Part shown: positions 36,401-46,786 of the stretch, one piece after another
How positions within the stretch are numbered: position 1 is the first letter of the stretch
How the letters are laid out: the number at the start of each line of letters is the position of its first letter
Source of the DNA: Patiria miniata
Lineage: Eukaryota > Echinodermata > Asteroidea > Valvatida > Asterinidae
NCBI RefSeq assembly: GCF_015706575.1
Contig: NW_024037069.1
Span: forward strand, 39,391,315-39,455,314
Reading direction: 5' to 3'
DNA: 64,000 bases
Notes under the pieces: model-generated
The model's input: the letters and a program-made list of their open reading frames with translations, nothing else
The model's database searches: none
What the model was told of the DNA's origin: nothing
Position numbers and translations under genes: made by a program

Positions 36401-39400
36401 ATTAAACGAAAAATCTCAACCATTGGAAAAACTGCTAACGTGACGGTAGATAAGTGGCCCCATTTAGTGTGTTTCTTGTCGTAAGAACTGTGACTAGTCA
36501 AATTCCATCAGGAGACAAAAAGTATTTCACATGGTGTTGATTTTTTCATTGCGACCCCCTCCCCCCCCCCCCCACCCCTGCCAAACAGGACATGCAACAC
36601 AGGATCAGAGAGCAGTTTCGAGGCACCCCAGACGAGTACGTTACCAGCCCGTTGGCCCTATCGGCCAAGGAGCTTGTCCCCATGGACACTCAGACGCAGT
36701 ACAGCAATGCCCGGGAGCACATCAAGCGACTGTACAACAGCATTTACCAGCTCAAGCACATCGTGGACCAGATGGCTATCAGGTCGGCAGGTGAGGAACC
36801 GTTGATGGATAAAGTATGAGGTCTGTGGAACTAAATGAGAGTCTGTGGGCTTGTTTTAGTCTTGACTTTATCCAGAAGTTAGTTTTGCAAGCCTGCCTGA
36901 ACTCTGTGGACTCTACAGTCTGTCTAAAAAAAAATGGTACAATCGAAAATGATTTTTTTTTTTTCAATATTAAATCTCAACATAAGTAAGTCGTTTTGAG
37001 CATCACATTAAAGAAAAAAGACCAGGCTTTCCAATACTTTTTGTTTCATCTCAGTTGCTTTTGTCAATCCAGAGATAACTCCCGTTTACTGCAGAACACA
37101 AAAATCGAGTTTGTTTCTTTTGCCAAGTTGCAATCTTTTGTGAGCTTCAAGACAGCATGGCACAGTACTCGAAACAACTCTGCCCATGCATAAAAGTGGC
37201 ACAAAATTGATTTTGGTGTATCGCACTCAATTGATTATATCTCTGAATTGACAAAAGCAAATAAGATCAAACAAACACTATTGGAAAGCCCAGTCTTTGT
37301 TCTTTAATATTGTGCCAAGTAAGAATGACTTATTTTGAAATTTCATATTTAACCAATTTTTTTTCTTCTGATTGTACCATTTTTTTTGAGACAGGCTGTA
37401 CAGGGTGGTCTAAAAAAAGTTTACACTTTTTCAGAGGCAAGTTTCTCAAAATTGAAGAGACATGTTAAAATTGTTTTTAAGATATTTCTAAACTACAAGA
37501 TCTTGGCCATTTCTTAATTGCGGCTTTATTTTCAGTGCCATTTTCACCATACACCACAATGATGCTGTAATTTAGGAATATCTTAAACAATTTTAACGTG
37601 TCTCCCCAATTCCACGAAATCTGTATCTGAAATAGTGTAAACGTTTTTTTTAAACCACCCTGTATGTCATTTAATTTGTCATTATTGGAAACAGTTTAAA
37701 ATTGGACTTTTGGAAATTGGATTGACTTAAATTTGTGTATGAATACTCACATCACTGAGGTTTGCTGAACATCTTTCTTTCGTCCTCGTAACATTAGATA
37801 CATGAGCAAATAGTTGTATTCCTTTTGTTTTAATGTTTAACTTTTGAGGCACATTATGGCACATTACATGTAATGTGCAAATGATCATTGTTACGAAGCA
37901 ATATTTATAGTTGTTCAAATTATTGTCCGTATGTCAAAGAAAAAAAAACCTGTGCACTTTAAGTACACTTTAAACATTTTCAAGCACTGCACATTTTACC
38001 TCAAGATGTGATTATTATTGTTGACCAAAGACTTTTTTTAGTCACTGTTTTCTGGTTTCGGGGAGCCGGTCAGTCCACAAAGCATATCTGTTGGTGCCCA
38101 GAACAAAAGCCTTTAATCAGAGTTTTGCAGACATCCCAAAAAGGAAAAAGGATGATTTTTTCGTTTGGAATAAAACAAACAAGATGATGGAAATTTATTA
38201 ATAGAAAAAACAAAATTAATTTGTTGAAGTGCATGAGGAACGCAACTTTAAGTAAAAAAAAAATTGTCTTGAAGACTTGTTTCGTGGGATCAAGTCACAT
38301 TTTTCCCTGTCTTGCCCCCTCAGCCAGTGCCAGCGATATGCTGATGATGGCCAAGGAATGGAACACCCTCGGCAGCGAGAGCCACATCACCTCCACCTGG
38401 GCCATGGGAGTCAACGAATCCTGGCCCAAGATCAAGACGGGACTGAAGGCCATCTCGGTGGAGTTTGCCGCGCTGTCCGACAAGCACAACGTGCAGGTAA
38501 GGTGTGCCGTGTGGCTATAGTTATACCTTAAAGGTAGGGTAGATCATTTGTAAATTGTGCTTTTTGTTCGTTTGAAGCAACAAAAGTGCTCAAAATCTAA
38601 AGACGGGTGCTTAGACCAAAAAAAAAGAATAGTTCTGCTTCCGGTTACCCGACCGACCCTATTTTTAAGCTGCGACCCTAAAAAATTTATCGGCAATTCC
38701 ACAAAAAAAAATTAAAAATTAAAAAAATTGAATAAATACAAATAAAATCCGTCTTTTCTGTCTTCACAAAATACCTCTCAACAACCCTTTTGCATCCAAA
38801 AATGCTTGTATTTATTTGTTTTCTTACTTACATTCGCTTTTTTTTCAAAAGAAACCTCCGTTATTACAAATTCGCTTCGCGATATAACTACTTCGCAATT
38901 CGATGTCACGCACGGTGACTATAATCACGTGGCGACGACTGGTTCCCGCCGCGCCGCGCAGGGGCCAATTTAGAAGACATAATGAAAATGCGGTAACCAG
39001 TCCATAGCTAGCTATGTGACCGATAGCGCTCTATCAGTACAGTGCAGGCCACTGTCAACTGGTCGGATTCGACATCGTAAAAATGCCAAGAAAACACCGA
39101 TGGAGAAAGAACATTTTTGCAAGTTAATTTACAGAATTGATCTAGCTTGTCTGTGTATGTATTTTCTGTGTTCAGGAGTTCATTTTGAGATCAAACTACT
39201 CGTATTTGGAGTGATACATGCCGCGTGTTTCCCGAAATTGTTGACCGTTAAAACAGGTCTGTCGGCCCATGGTGGGCCGCTCGCCACACACGCACGCATC
39301 ACACACCTTGGAGTTTTGACCAGCTCCCCGCGTCTTGACTAGCGTTGTGCATATGGTGCGAACGGCCTGAATTTTCCATTATTTTTTTAAATTATCGAAC

Positions 39401-42400
39401 GTAAATAAATTGACAATAATTAAAGGTAGGTTTTACTCACTTTTTGTTGCCATTTCGTGTATAGCTTTCGTAGTGCAATAGAAATAGTTCAGGCTAAAAC
39501 TTCGCATATAATTGAATACCCCATTCAATCTGCATAAAAAAAATTGGCCAAAAAAAAAAAATTTCCGACCGACCGACCCTATTTTTGAAAGGCATGTAAT
39601 CGGAAGCAGAAGTATTTTTTGGGGGGGCCTTAACAACTAACCTGATGACGTTTTAGCTCTGTGAATGCTGTATATTCCCAGAAAACAATGTTGTAGGACC
39701 TCGATTTCAATTCAAAAGTTGCCAGGTCATGTTTTGAACTGCCCCCGAAATCAGCATCCGGGACATGTTCTCATTCAGCTGATTGCAGCTACACGATGTC
39801 ACGCACTGAACTGACAAATAATAGCAATCGCGCGTGCATGTGATTCGTGTTAACGCTTGCGCACACCCATTCGCAGATGCGCTGAATTACAAACCAACCA
39901 CAAACGGAAATTTGCAAAAATACGTCGCTTGACGCATCTTTGGAAATGGCCCTCTTTTATTGTTTTCTTCAAAATGACAGCATGCCAGAAAGAATAATTT
40001 CACAGGCAGTTGTGTTGCTATTCCTACCTGATTGCATGGGCTACCAGCTTTACATTAACTAAGTTATCGTGCCTATTTTGTACTTTTGTTGATGATTGTG
40101 GTGACCATTTTCTTGACATCGTCCTCTTGTATGGAATTGTACCTGACAGGGCAGGAGAGAAGAGAACAACGTCGCAGAGAGGCTGGCCTTAATACTTGAC
40201 CTTCTACAAGCTTACAAGGTTAGTATTAGTAACAATATCATTGGGGGGGGGGGGAAGTAAGTATTGCAAAAGTAACAATTGACTTAAAATTATGGATTAC
40301 ATGGGAGTGGATGTTCTAGTGTGAAAACTCTTTCACAGACCATTGAAACAAAACATTGAGAAAAACAGCATTCTAAGATCTCAATTTCAAATCAAAAGTT
40401 ACTGAATCATGTTTTGAATTGCAGCTATACGCGACGTCGCGCACTGATCCGAGGAATTATAACAACCGCGCGCGCGTGTGCGTCGTTCCAATACTTGCGC
40501 GCGCTGCGCTGAATAACAAAACGAACTACTAATTAAAATTTTCCTACGGTGCTTCTTAAGAATCACCGTTGGAAATGCCTTCTTTCGTTGATTACTTCAA
40601 AATGACAGCTTCCCAGAAAGAATAATTTCACAGGGAGTTTAGTTCCCTTACTATCTTTCAACTAAGTTTGTTTTTCAACAATAATTACGCCAGTTACTTT
40701 TCGGATGGCTGCAAATGATGGACTATAGCTTAAAGGGGGCACTTGTGCACACAGCCCATTGACAAAGGTTGAACCCCGGCCACTATTCGTTTACATGGGA
40801 CAGGAATAACCAGAGAGTGACAATGAGATCTTGCATTTTGATGGCTTTCCGGAGGTTCATGTAATCTGTATTGCTCCCTGCAGGATCTGGGGGATCGTCT
40901 GGAGAAGGGTCTGCTCAAGGACCACCAGAGCGCCCTGGCCAAGATGGGAAGCATCAAGAAGAAGAAGATGACAGCTACGGTCAAAGGATCGGACCACGTG
41001 GGGGAGGTTGAACAGCTGGAGTCCAGGATCATTGAGGTCAGAACTTCACTCTTTGACTGCGGAATTTTTTTGCTTAAAACCCTCCCTCTTTTGGTGACAA
41101 TCTGTAGTGAGTAACCCTATGGGTCAAAATCTATCAGCTTACAATTTTTAACAGGTCTGTAAACTGGCCTCATATTGGTACACGTGACAGGTTAAAATGG
41201 CTGCTACACAAGCTGCACCGGTATTAATGGTCAACCTATCTATCAAACCACTTAAACAGGCTTTGCAGTTATATGGTTTAGTCCGTAGGGATTTCTGGTA
41301 GTTGGCGACCAGCCTGTACAAAATCTATTGAGAGAGATACAAGGGGTTAGGTTTTCTTGATAGTTTGTGATAGTTAAAAGTATAGGAGGGTTAATCAGAA
41401 TGAAAACTGCACAATTGATATCAGATGCCGATATTGGCTAGTCATAAAAACAATTGAGGTGCAAAGAGTTGAGCCACGATGTAGCTGACTTGGTTTGGTT
41501 TTTTTCCCCCATTCACATCAATGAAAAGGGCCCAAGTTCACGGCAGTGGTGTGCATGATGTTCAGTGGTGAGAAACCAAGAATGTCCATGATGGTTCATG
41601 AGGAATTTTTCCCTACATTTTGATCAAACTGGGGGGGGGGGGGGGCAGAAACAGACTTTTGATTTCATTGGTCATGTTGGTCTTAGATTTTTTGTAATGG
41701 TTTGTTATGTGTCGTGTACTCACATCACTCAGTGAGTTGTTTTCAATTATTAATTATTGTGTACAGCAAGAGAGTCAGATCATGACGATGGAGAATCGCA
41801 ACTACTTCTCCCTCCACTGCATCCAGATGGAAACCCAGCTGGTCCACGCTAACATTGACATTCTGGCTGAAGTGGTCCAAGCGCTGTCCAAGACAGAGCT
41901 ACAGGGGCATAAAGAGGTAAGCTACTCGGTGCTCCTTCTCCCCTGCTGCCTCCCCTTCACTCTCCCACCCCATCCCTCATTCACTCCCCACCCAATCCCA
42001 CCTAACCCCCATCCCATCACCCATTCCCATTCCATCCCCATCCCATCCCCCACCCCATCCCCACCCATCCCCCACCCCGTCCCACACACCATCCTACACC
42101 CCATCCCCTCACCTTATCCCCCACCGAATCCCCCACCCTATCCCGTACAGCATCTCCTACCCACCCCAACCCATCCCCCATCCTATCCCCCACCCCAGGC
42201 CGCGAATTTTTTTCTCCCAAACGACATCCGCATACATGGTTGTTTAGCGCCCTCTACGATACTTTTATGATACGCACACAGGGATATAATTATTTGTTTC
42301 CCCACGTTTTGGCGGGTAGTGCAACAACTCAGTCAATAGAGGGTAGGATTTTGCATCGCGAGGTTGCGGGTTCGAAATCTCGATTTTGCACCCAAATTTT

Positions 42401-42912
42401 TTTCCTTTTCTAACCTGAGGCTTTGGAGGATTTTTTTTAAAAGGGAAACAAAGTCCGAATTTCATAACGTTTAAATTCACTTTTTTTTCTTGTTTCATAT
42501 TTTTTTCTCATGTTTTTACAAAAGTTAAGTCCAAAACGCCATAGCGTACACCCATATACGGATGTTATTTGGGAGAGAAAAATTCGCCCCCACGCCTCAC
42601 CCCATCCCATCCCATCCCCGTTCAAGGTTTTCAAGCGCTAACCAAAAGAGAGCCCAAGGGGCCATATAATGTAAGAAAATCTGTACCTCTTCCCTTGTGC
42701 CCCACCCTCTTCCCCACCCCAACCCCCTTTCTCACCCCCTTTCCCACCCACAACCCCACTTTTGTTTGTTTCTCTGGGCTTACTTTTCTTCTATTTGGCG
42801 CACTTCTCCCCCACCCCCCTCCCCTCCACTGCAGCTGACGCAAGTATGGGAGGACACCACCACCAAAGTAGACACTCACATGACAATGGGATTGTTATCA
42901 TCGTCATCTTGA
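27452..42912 (+). CDS. SNX8: SNX8, sorting nexin 8 with EH-like, PX and BAR domains
   Basis: Exons are 27452-27473, 27609-27739, 29550-29682, 30957-31150, 32003-32120, 35761-35882, 36589-36790, 38324-38496, 40150-40218, 40884-41036, 41767-41916 and 42835-42912. They total 1545 nt, 514 residues. The ATG (MADDLAY) has a good context and a donor seven codons on. Residues about 8-95 are EH-like, with IWEAADSKQGYLTRSGLYKAL. The PX domain has RRYSDFDSLYDML (the Arg-Tyr-Ser phosphoinositide motif) and LPPKK. REFIESRRRALLRFL follows, then the BAR region with ALILDLLQAYKDL, VEQLESRIIEQESQI and ENRNYFSLHCIQMETQL, all close to vertebrate SNX8. The protein binds PI3P on endosomes and bends membrane in endosome-to-Golgi sorting. 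A distal last exon at 44071-44211 can replace the final one. Introns carry many MITEs. A noncoding C run stands before the exon at 30957. Confidence 0.95.
28528..28745 (+). mobile_element. tRNA-derived SINE, copy B
   Basis: Box A-like TGGTCGAGTGGTAAGACG and box B-like GGTCGTCGATTTGAGTCCC are followed by the tail ACCGAGTATACAGTGTTTA. It matches copy A at 12186-12415 through head and tail. It lies in SNX8 intron 2. Confidence 0.75.
29824..30680. repeat. AACCCTCC-end repeat copy in SNX8
   Basis: It opens AAAACCCTCCTAATG, with CACAGACAGTC and CCCTGCCGTGC. The right limit is uncertain. The segment CGTGTAAACACTGTGACTAG at 29931-29950 is the uninterrupted form of the site that holds a MITE at 36024-36480. 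Confidence 0.6.
31332..31401. repeat. Perfect palindrome, 33-bp arms
   Basis: AAAGTGCTGCAAATTTTACC runs into CTCAAGATGTGATT, four loop bases follow, and the right arm is the exact complement. It lies in an SNX8 intron about 180 bases after exon 30957-31150. A related, reversed segment with CATTTTACCTCAAGATGTG lies at about 37989. Confidence 0.95.
31437..31818 (-). repeat. CCTCAATCCTGC repeat element, copy 4
   Basis: This reverse-complement copy in an SNX8 intron ends CTAGAGGGTTAGGGTTTA. It shares TTGATTTTGGAGGATGCATT with copy 3. Confidence 0.8.
32680..33065 (+). repeat. GCGCGTGTGCGTCG-type repeat, copy 1 of 3
   Basis: Landmarks are GATCTCGATTTCCAAAG, GAATCATGTTTTGAATTG, ATAGCAACCGTGCGCGTG, AGAAAGAATAATTTCACAGG and GCAAATGATGGACTATAGC. 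The same order is found at 40378-40738, and truncated at 39690-40010. All three are in SNX8 introns. No ORF or clear terminal repeat is seen. Confidence 0.8.
33066..35254. other. SNX8 intron, no recognised feature
   Basis: AT-rich intron sequence containing a G-rich run at about 34110-34130. I see no exon, tRNA or clear inverted repeat. Confidence 0.4.
35255..35490. mobile_element. Small TIR element, TTAGGCCCCCCAAA family
   Basis: The left part GGTCTGCTTCTGGTTACCC and the right part GTAATCGGAAGCAGACC form an inverted pair. The right end reads GGGGGGCCCTAA. The same ends bound the larger 38611-39632 element. Confidence 0.65.
35907..36530. repeat. AACCCTCC-end repeat copy, interrupted by a MITE
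   Basis: It starts AAAACCCTCCTTATTG with CACAGACAGTC and CCCCTGCCATGC, is broken at 36024-36480 by a palindromic element, and resumes with AACTGTGACTAGTCAAATTCC. Confidence 0.7.
36024..36480. mobile_element. Nested MITE with 5-bp target duplication
   Basis: It is bounded by ACAAGAAACAC and GTGTTTCTTGTC, with GTAAG on both sides (36019-36023 and 36481-36485). The arms carry TTAGCAGTTTTTCCAATG and its near-complement CATTGGAAAAACTGCTAA. It lies in the SNX8 intron before exon 36589. Confidence 0.85.
36914..37400. mobile_element. TA-flanked MITE, CAGTCTGTCT ends
   Basis: TA-CAGTCTGTCTAAAAAA with AATGGTACAATC at the left pairs with GATTGTACCATTTTTTTTG and AGACAGGCTG-TA at the right. Longer arms include TTGACAAAAGCAAATAAG. 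TA flanks suit a Tc1/mariner-type MITE. Confidence 0.8.
37399..37664. mobile_element. TA-flanked MITE, CAGGGTGGTC ends, abutting the previous one
   Basis: TA-CAGGGTGGTCTAAAAAAAG at the left pairs with AAACCACCCTG-TA at the right. Inner arms include AAACAATTTTAACGTGTCTC and its near-complement. It shares its left TA with the right TA of the preceding element. Confidence 0.8.
37975..38095. repeat. Repeat related to the 31258-31401 segment, inverted
   Basis: It carries CATTTTACCTCAAGATGTG, then AAAGACTTTTTTTAGTCAC and GGTTTCGGGGAGCCGG. These are the counterparts, in altered orientation, of sequence at 31260-31365. Confidence 0.65.
38611..39632. mobile_element. TIR element of about 1 kb with CpG-rich interior
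   Basis: The left end is TTAGACCAAAAAAAAAGAA, then CTGCTTCCGGTTACCCGACC. The right end is CCGACCGACCCTATTTTTG, then GTAATCGGAAGCAG and GGGGGGGCCTTA. The interior (38875-39330) is CpG-rich and has no transposase-like ORF. It is nonautonomous, in the SNX8 intron after exon 38324-38496. Confidence 0.75.
39690..40010 (+). repeat. GCGCGTGTGCGTCG-type repeat, copy 2 of 3 (truncated)
   Basis: It shares CAGGTCATGTTTTGAACTG, GCAGCTACACGATGTCACG and AGAAAGAATAATTTCACAGG with copies 1 and 3, then breaks off about 140 bases before exon 40150. Confidence 0.75.
40378..40738 (+). repeat. GCGCGTGTGCGTCG-type repeat, copy 3 of 3
   Basis: This nearly full copy includes GAATCATGTTTTGAATTGC, CAACCGCGCGCGCGTGTG, AGAAAGAATAATTTCACAGG and GCAAATGATGGACTATAGC. 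It lies between SNX8 exons 40150-40218 and 40884-41036. Confidence 0.8.
41074..41395. repeat. AACCCTCC-end repeat with both ends
   Basis: It opens AAAACCCTCCCTCTTTTGG and closes AAAGTATAGGAGGGTTAA, so the ends are inverted copies. The interior has paired words CATATTGGTACACGTGACAG and TCTATCAAACCAC. It lies in an SNX8 intron. Confidence 0.65.
41935..42200 (+). repeat. C-rich CCCCATCC tract
   Basis: A degenerate run of CCCCATCC / CCCCACCC words follows SNX8 exon 41767-41916. It continues past the MITE at 42202-42587 to about 42830. The complementary strand is G-rich. Confidence 0.9.
42202..42587. mobile_element. Inverted-repeat element with a tRNA-like core
   Basis: The left arm GCGAATTTTTTTCTCCC, then AACGACATCCGCATACATGG, pairs with ATATACGGATGTTATTTGGG and AGAGAAAAATTCGC on the right. 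In the middle, at about 42325-42395, are AACTCAGTCAATAGAGGGTA (box A-like) and GGTTGCGGGTTCGAAATCTC (box B). It sits inside the C-rich tract. Confidence 0.75.
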
Positions 42913-44070
42913 CTGTAAACATCTGACCCCCCACCTAACTGTCATAAAACAAAGCAAAGACACCCAAGCTAAACACCGGTTCCAACCAGTTCCAGCCAGT
43001 ACCATCCAGTGCCATCCAGTACCATCCAGTTTTCACACACTGATGAAAACTTCACGTACATGTATCCTCTTGTTCCTGTCATGCTTATGTCTCAGTAAAG
43101 AAAAGATAAACCTTTATTTCCATACTCATTACTGTTATATTTTTAATGCTTTGTGTAAAATAAGAAGTTAGTATATTTTTAATTTGGTTGTCATTCAAAC
43201 CTGAAAAGGTTAAAAGAATTTCAGATCTGACGAGCTTGATTGTTCATGAGATGCTGTTGGAATTTGGATTCCTGGATGTTTCTCCACAAATTTTCACTCG
43301 AATTTCCATGAGAAAAGTGGAGGGGGAATTTTGTAAGCAAAGAGAATGTACATTAATCAAGTTTTGTTTGTACAGTTCATGTTGTTATTCGTCCAAAAGC
43401 CATATCCTGACCATTCGATCACCAAAAGCATGCTTTATATCATTATACTTTTATGATTTTTTTCAGTAAATGCATCTTCATGATTTACACAGTCATACAC
43501 TGAATTATATTTTTACTGTACATATCTCAAAATGTTGGGTTGGAAATCTATGCACCGTTTCATTTCAGTAAGAGTTGTCTTCGTAAAGTTGCATCGTTTC
43601 TGTACATGTACTGATCAATTCTATCGATCCTTATATACTTTTGTTGATTCTGGAATTGTACACAGTGAATATGTGTATTTCATGAAGGATTGCTTTAGTA
43701 AGCAATGTGTTGGTTCATAGAACATATGAGCCATAGGAAGCGAATCCAAAGAAATCACGAGAATAATTTAAAAGTGTCCAGAGATTTAAGCTTCCAGTAT
43801 TATGAAACTGCTGAAGGTTAAAAAACTTGCTCAGGAAAGTATCTCACTAAAAGCAGGGTGCCATTGAGCTGGCATTCATGTCGTTGGATTTTGTTGGCTG
43901 GTAACCGGCTTTGGGTAAAACAAACCCCTGCAAGTTGGCGGGCTAAGCAATTTTTCTGTGCTAAGCTGAACTGTGGCACTGGCCCATGTGAGCATGGTGG
44001 CAGAATTTCACCATGAGTTTTTGGGAAGCGTCTCATACTTGTTTCTTTTCTGACACAATCGCGCTTGCAG

Positions 44071-44211
44071 CTGGTCAGCGTGTGGGAGGTCCTACAGCCA
44101 AAGTGCAACTCGCTCCGCGGAGGGGAATCGGCCACGCCCACTACACCGGCCACACCCACCACGCCCACCTCTCCAACCTCGCCAGCGATCCTCAGTGCTG
44201 CATCGTTCTAA
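44071..44211 (+). CDS. SNX8: SNX8 alternative last exon
   Basis: After the acceptor GCGCTTGCAG the frame reads LVSVWEVLQPKCNSLRGGE, then a Thr/Pro/Ser run (TPATPTTPTSPTSP) and TAA after 47 codons. It joins exon 41767-41916 in phase 0 and would give a 535-residue SNX8. It is the counterpart of the proximal last exon (LTQVWEDTTTKVD), and its VW-x-x-L-x-PK start and Ser/Thr/Pro tail resemble the end of vertebrate SNX8 more than the proximal exon does. An AATAAA at 45885 could end its transcript. Expression is not known. Confidence 0.7.
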   Translation: MVSVWEVLQPKCNSLRGGESATPTTPATPTTPTSPTSPAILSAASF

Positions 44212-45905
44212 ATATAGAAACGACTGCATTTCTAAATATAGAAATACATTTAGTCCTAATTATGGAACTGTAAGACTGTTTGACAACACAGCTACATCAT
44301 GTCAAAGCTTCATATCGAGTATATTCCAAGTTTTTGGAATTTTTTGACTAATTATGCTAGGGTTTGGGGCAAATGTTTTTGGAAAATTTTGATACTTTTG
44401 AATTTTGCGGATATTATTTGAATACCAAAAAGAAATTTTCTGACTGAAACAATTAATGGAGACAACCATCAAATCCTGTACATTACCAATTGCGTTTGCT
44501 AATTTTGTTTATATTATGTTGACAGTCCACCTAAATGCCATGTAATTGGAAAAATGTTTATGCTTTAAGTTTGCTTGCCTAATTATCGTTGTCTTTTTCT
44601 TTCTAGGATATGTCTACTTATTCATAATGATGATTAACGTCATTGTGTCAAGTCTATTCCGATTTGTTTCCATTGTTAAAATATTACTTTTCATGCATTG
44701 TACTGTCACCAAAAATTCTGTTAATATGTGTAAGAGTTTATGGAACTTCTTTGTTAAATTTATGGATGTGCCATAGACCTTGGCTTAAACTATGGAACTT
44801 TCCGCAAAACTCTTTGAAAAAAAATATACCACCTGTCGGGTGTAACTTGAATTTCTCATGATAGGAAATTGGCACTATTTTCAGCCTTTTCCTAACTTTT
44901 AATGCGGTACATTGAGAACCATATATTATATGGCCTTTGGTGCTTGATGTAGGGCGACTACAAGCTTTGTTTCTCCTTTGTTGGAAACAGTTAAAAAGTA
45001 CTGGGATATTTGCCCTGCAGAAGAAATTCTCTTTCACCCTGAAGATTTTAACAAAGCCCTTCCCTAAAACTGTCTGAAGTTACAGCTTTTTATACTTTCT
45101 TCGTGTAAGCAATGTATTAGTTTCAACATTCGTGTACATAATTTCACTGTGCATCGAGGCCTATTTGAAAATGGTGCGAAGAAAAAGTATATCTTTTAAT
45201 ATTCATTCTGTTTATCAAAAATTTGCTTAAAGGTATATCTAGTTGGTTTAGTTGGTGATTTGAAATATACTTCTATTATTTTCTTCTCTACACCGTGAAA
45301 AATAAGTGACCAATGCTAAAATGATCTATATCGCTTGTTCTTGTTTTAAAAGTAATTACATAAAGAACGTTTTTTGGAAAGTTGTGTTTACATGAACTGC
45401 CTTAAGAAATAATGTTTATTGTTGAAGACGGATACATTTGCTACAATCAACAATTTGGATCTGCCTAAAAGAAAATTCAAGTTTGCAGATTCGTTATCAC
45501 ACTAATCACATGTAAATTACAAGTCCGGTTGTGTAAGGGGTGAACAGTTACTAATGATATTGTCACAGTTCAAGAGGATAGCTTGGAAGTTGACTGAGAT
45601 TGGATGAGATTTGATTGACTGAGTAATTTGTTTAGATTTGTGACGACTTGGTTACAAATCTTGGGCTCACGCCAGATTCTGTTGAGGTTTTTGAAACCTC
45701 AACTTCAGCTTTGGCTCAGGGAGATTTTGGTTCCCTGACTTGGTGACTTTGGCTCAACATGGGATGGTGTTCTGGGGAAAAACTGTAAGAATCCAGACGC
45801 CACTTCTTTGGTTGCATACAAAGTCTATGGAGAGTCAAGTGCATTTTCAAAGTATTTTCTAACAAAATTGGAAATGTGAAAGTGAATAAAACTGCTTTTA
45901 ATTAA

Positions 45906-46303
45906 TAAGCTTTCTTTTAGTACAAGAATCATTCAAATCAATCATGTACTTTTCAAGTTACGGAATTTTAAACACAATCACCGTTCTGTCCACGGATCAC
46001 AAAAAAAAGGTGTGCGTTCTTTCAGCAAAACGAAACAGTTCACACACATCCCTGTGTGATTTGTTTTTCGTTTTGCTAAAAGAACACTTTTACCTTCTGT
46101 TGATCCGTGGACAGAACTATAAAACGGTGGTTGTGTTTAAAATTCCGTAACTTCAAAAGTACACGAGTGATTTGAATGATTGTTGTACTAAAAGAAAGCT
46201 TCTGAATTGGGCTTTCATATCCTAGCTTTTGGAAGTGCTACATGCAGAACTTCACTAAAACAATGGGCCCGACATTTGGGTTTCGTTTTTTTTACTCACC
46301 CTG
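45906..46303. mobile_element. CAGGGTGAGT-family palindromic MITE, left-truncated copy
   Basis: The arms pair CTTTCTTTTAGTACAAGAA with TTGTACTAAAAGAAAGC, and TTCTGTCCACGGATCAC with GATCCGTGGACAGAA. The right end continues to TTTACTCACCCTG-TA, but the matching left tip is absent. It shares over 300 bases with 55688-56188. Confidence 0.85.
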
Positions 46304-46786
46304 TACATGTACATGTAGTCACGAGCAATATCAATTGCATGACACTTTTGTTGGTTGTCTGTCTTTGCAAAGTAAGCTTTTCAGTTTTATAAAATATATT
46401 TTTGTGAAGCAGATTTCTTTGCTCATTTAATGTGTGTACCTACATGTAGCAGTCTATTAAATTTTCCCCACGTCATTCAATCGCTTACTCTTGTGTCTGT
46501 GAATATCACCTCCTGTGTGCAAGTAGAAGCATGTCACAGGTGCATATCATTCAGTAAAGTACTTGTGTGTAGTAATCAACACTTTAGAAGCCAAAGGTTT
46601 AACTAAGTTGTTTTTTGGTCACACAGAGTGTGCCAAAAAAGGTGCATCATTCAGAACACAAACAATTATAACTGTTTAATGTTATCTTTCTACAGTGAAA
46701 TTATGTATTACACTAAAGCCTGACTATGTCTCAATCCACTCCTTTTTACCCCGTTCCATTTGGGTCCCTAGATCCAGAAATACAAT

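Noticed and set aside
41707..42270. 187-codon ORF rich in Pro and His
   Set aside because: Only its first part is the SNX8 exon 41767-41916. The rest is translated CCCCATCC intron repeat after a clear donor.
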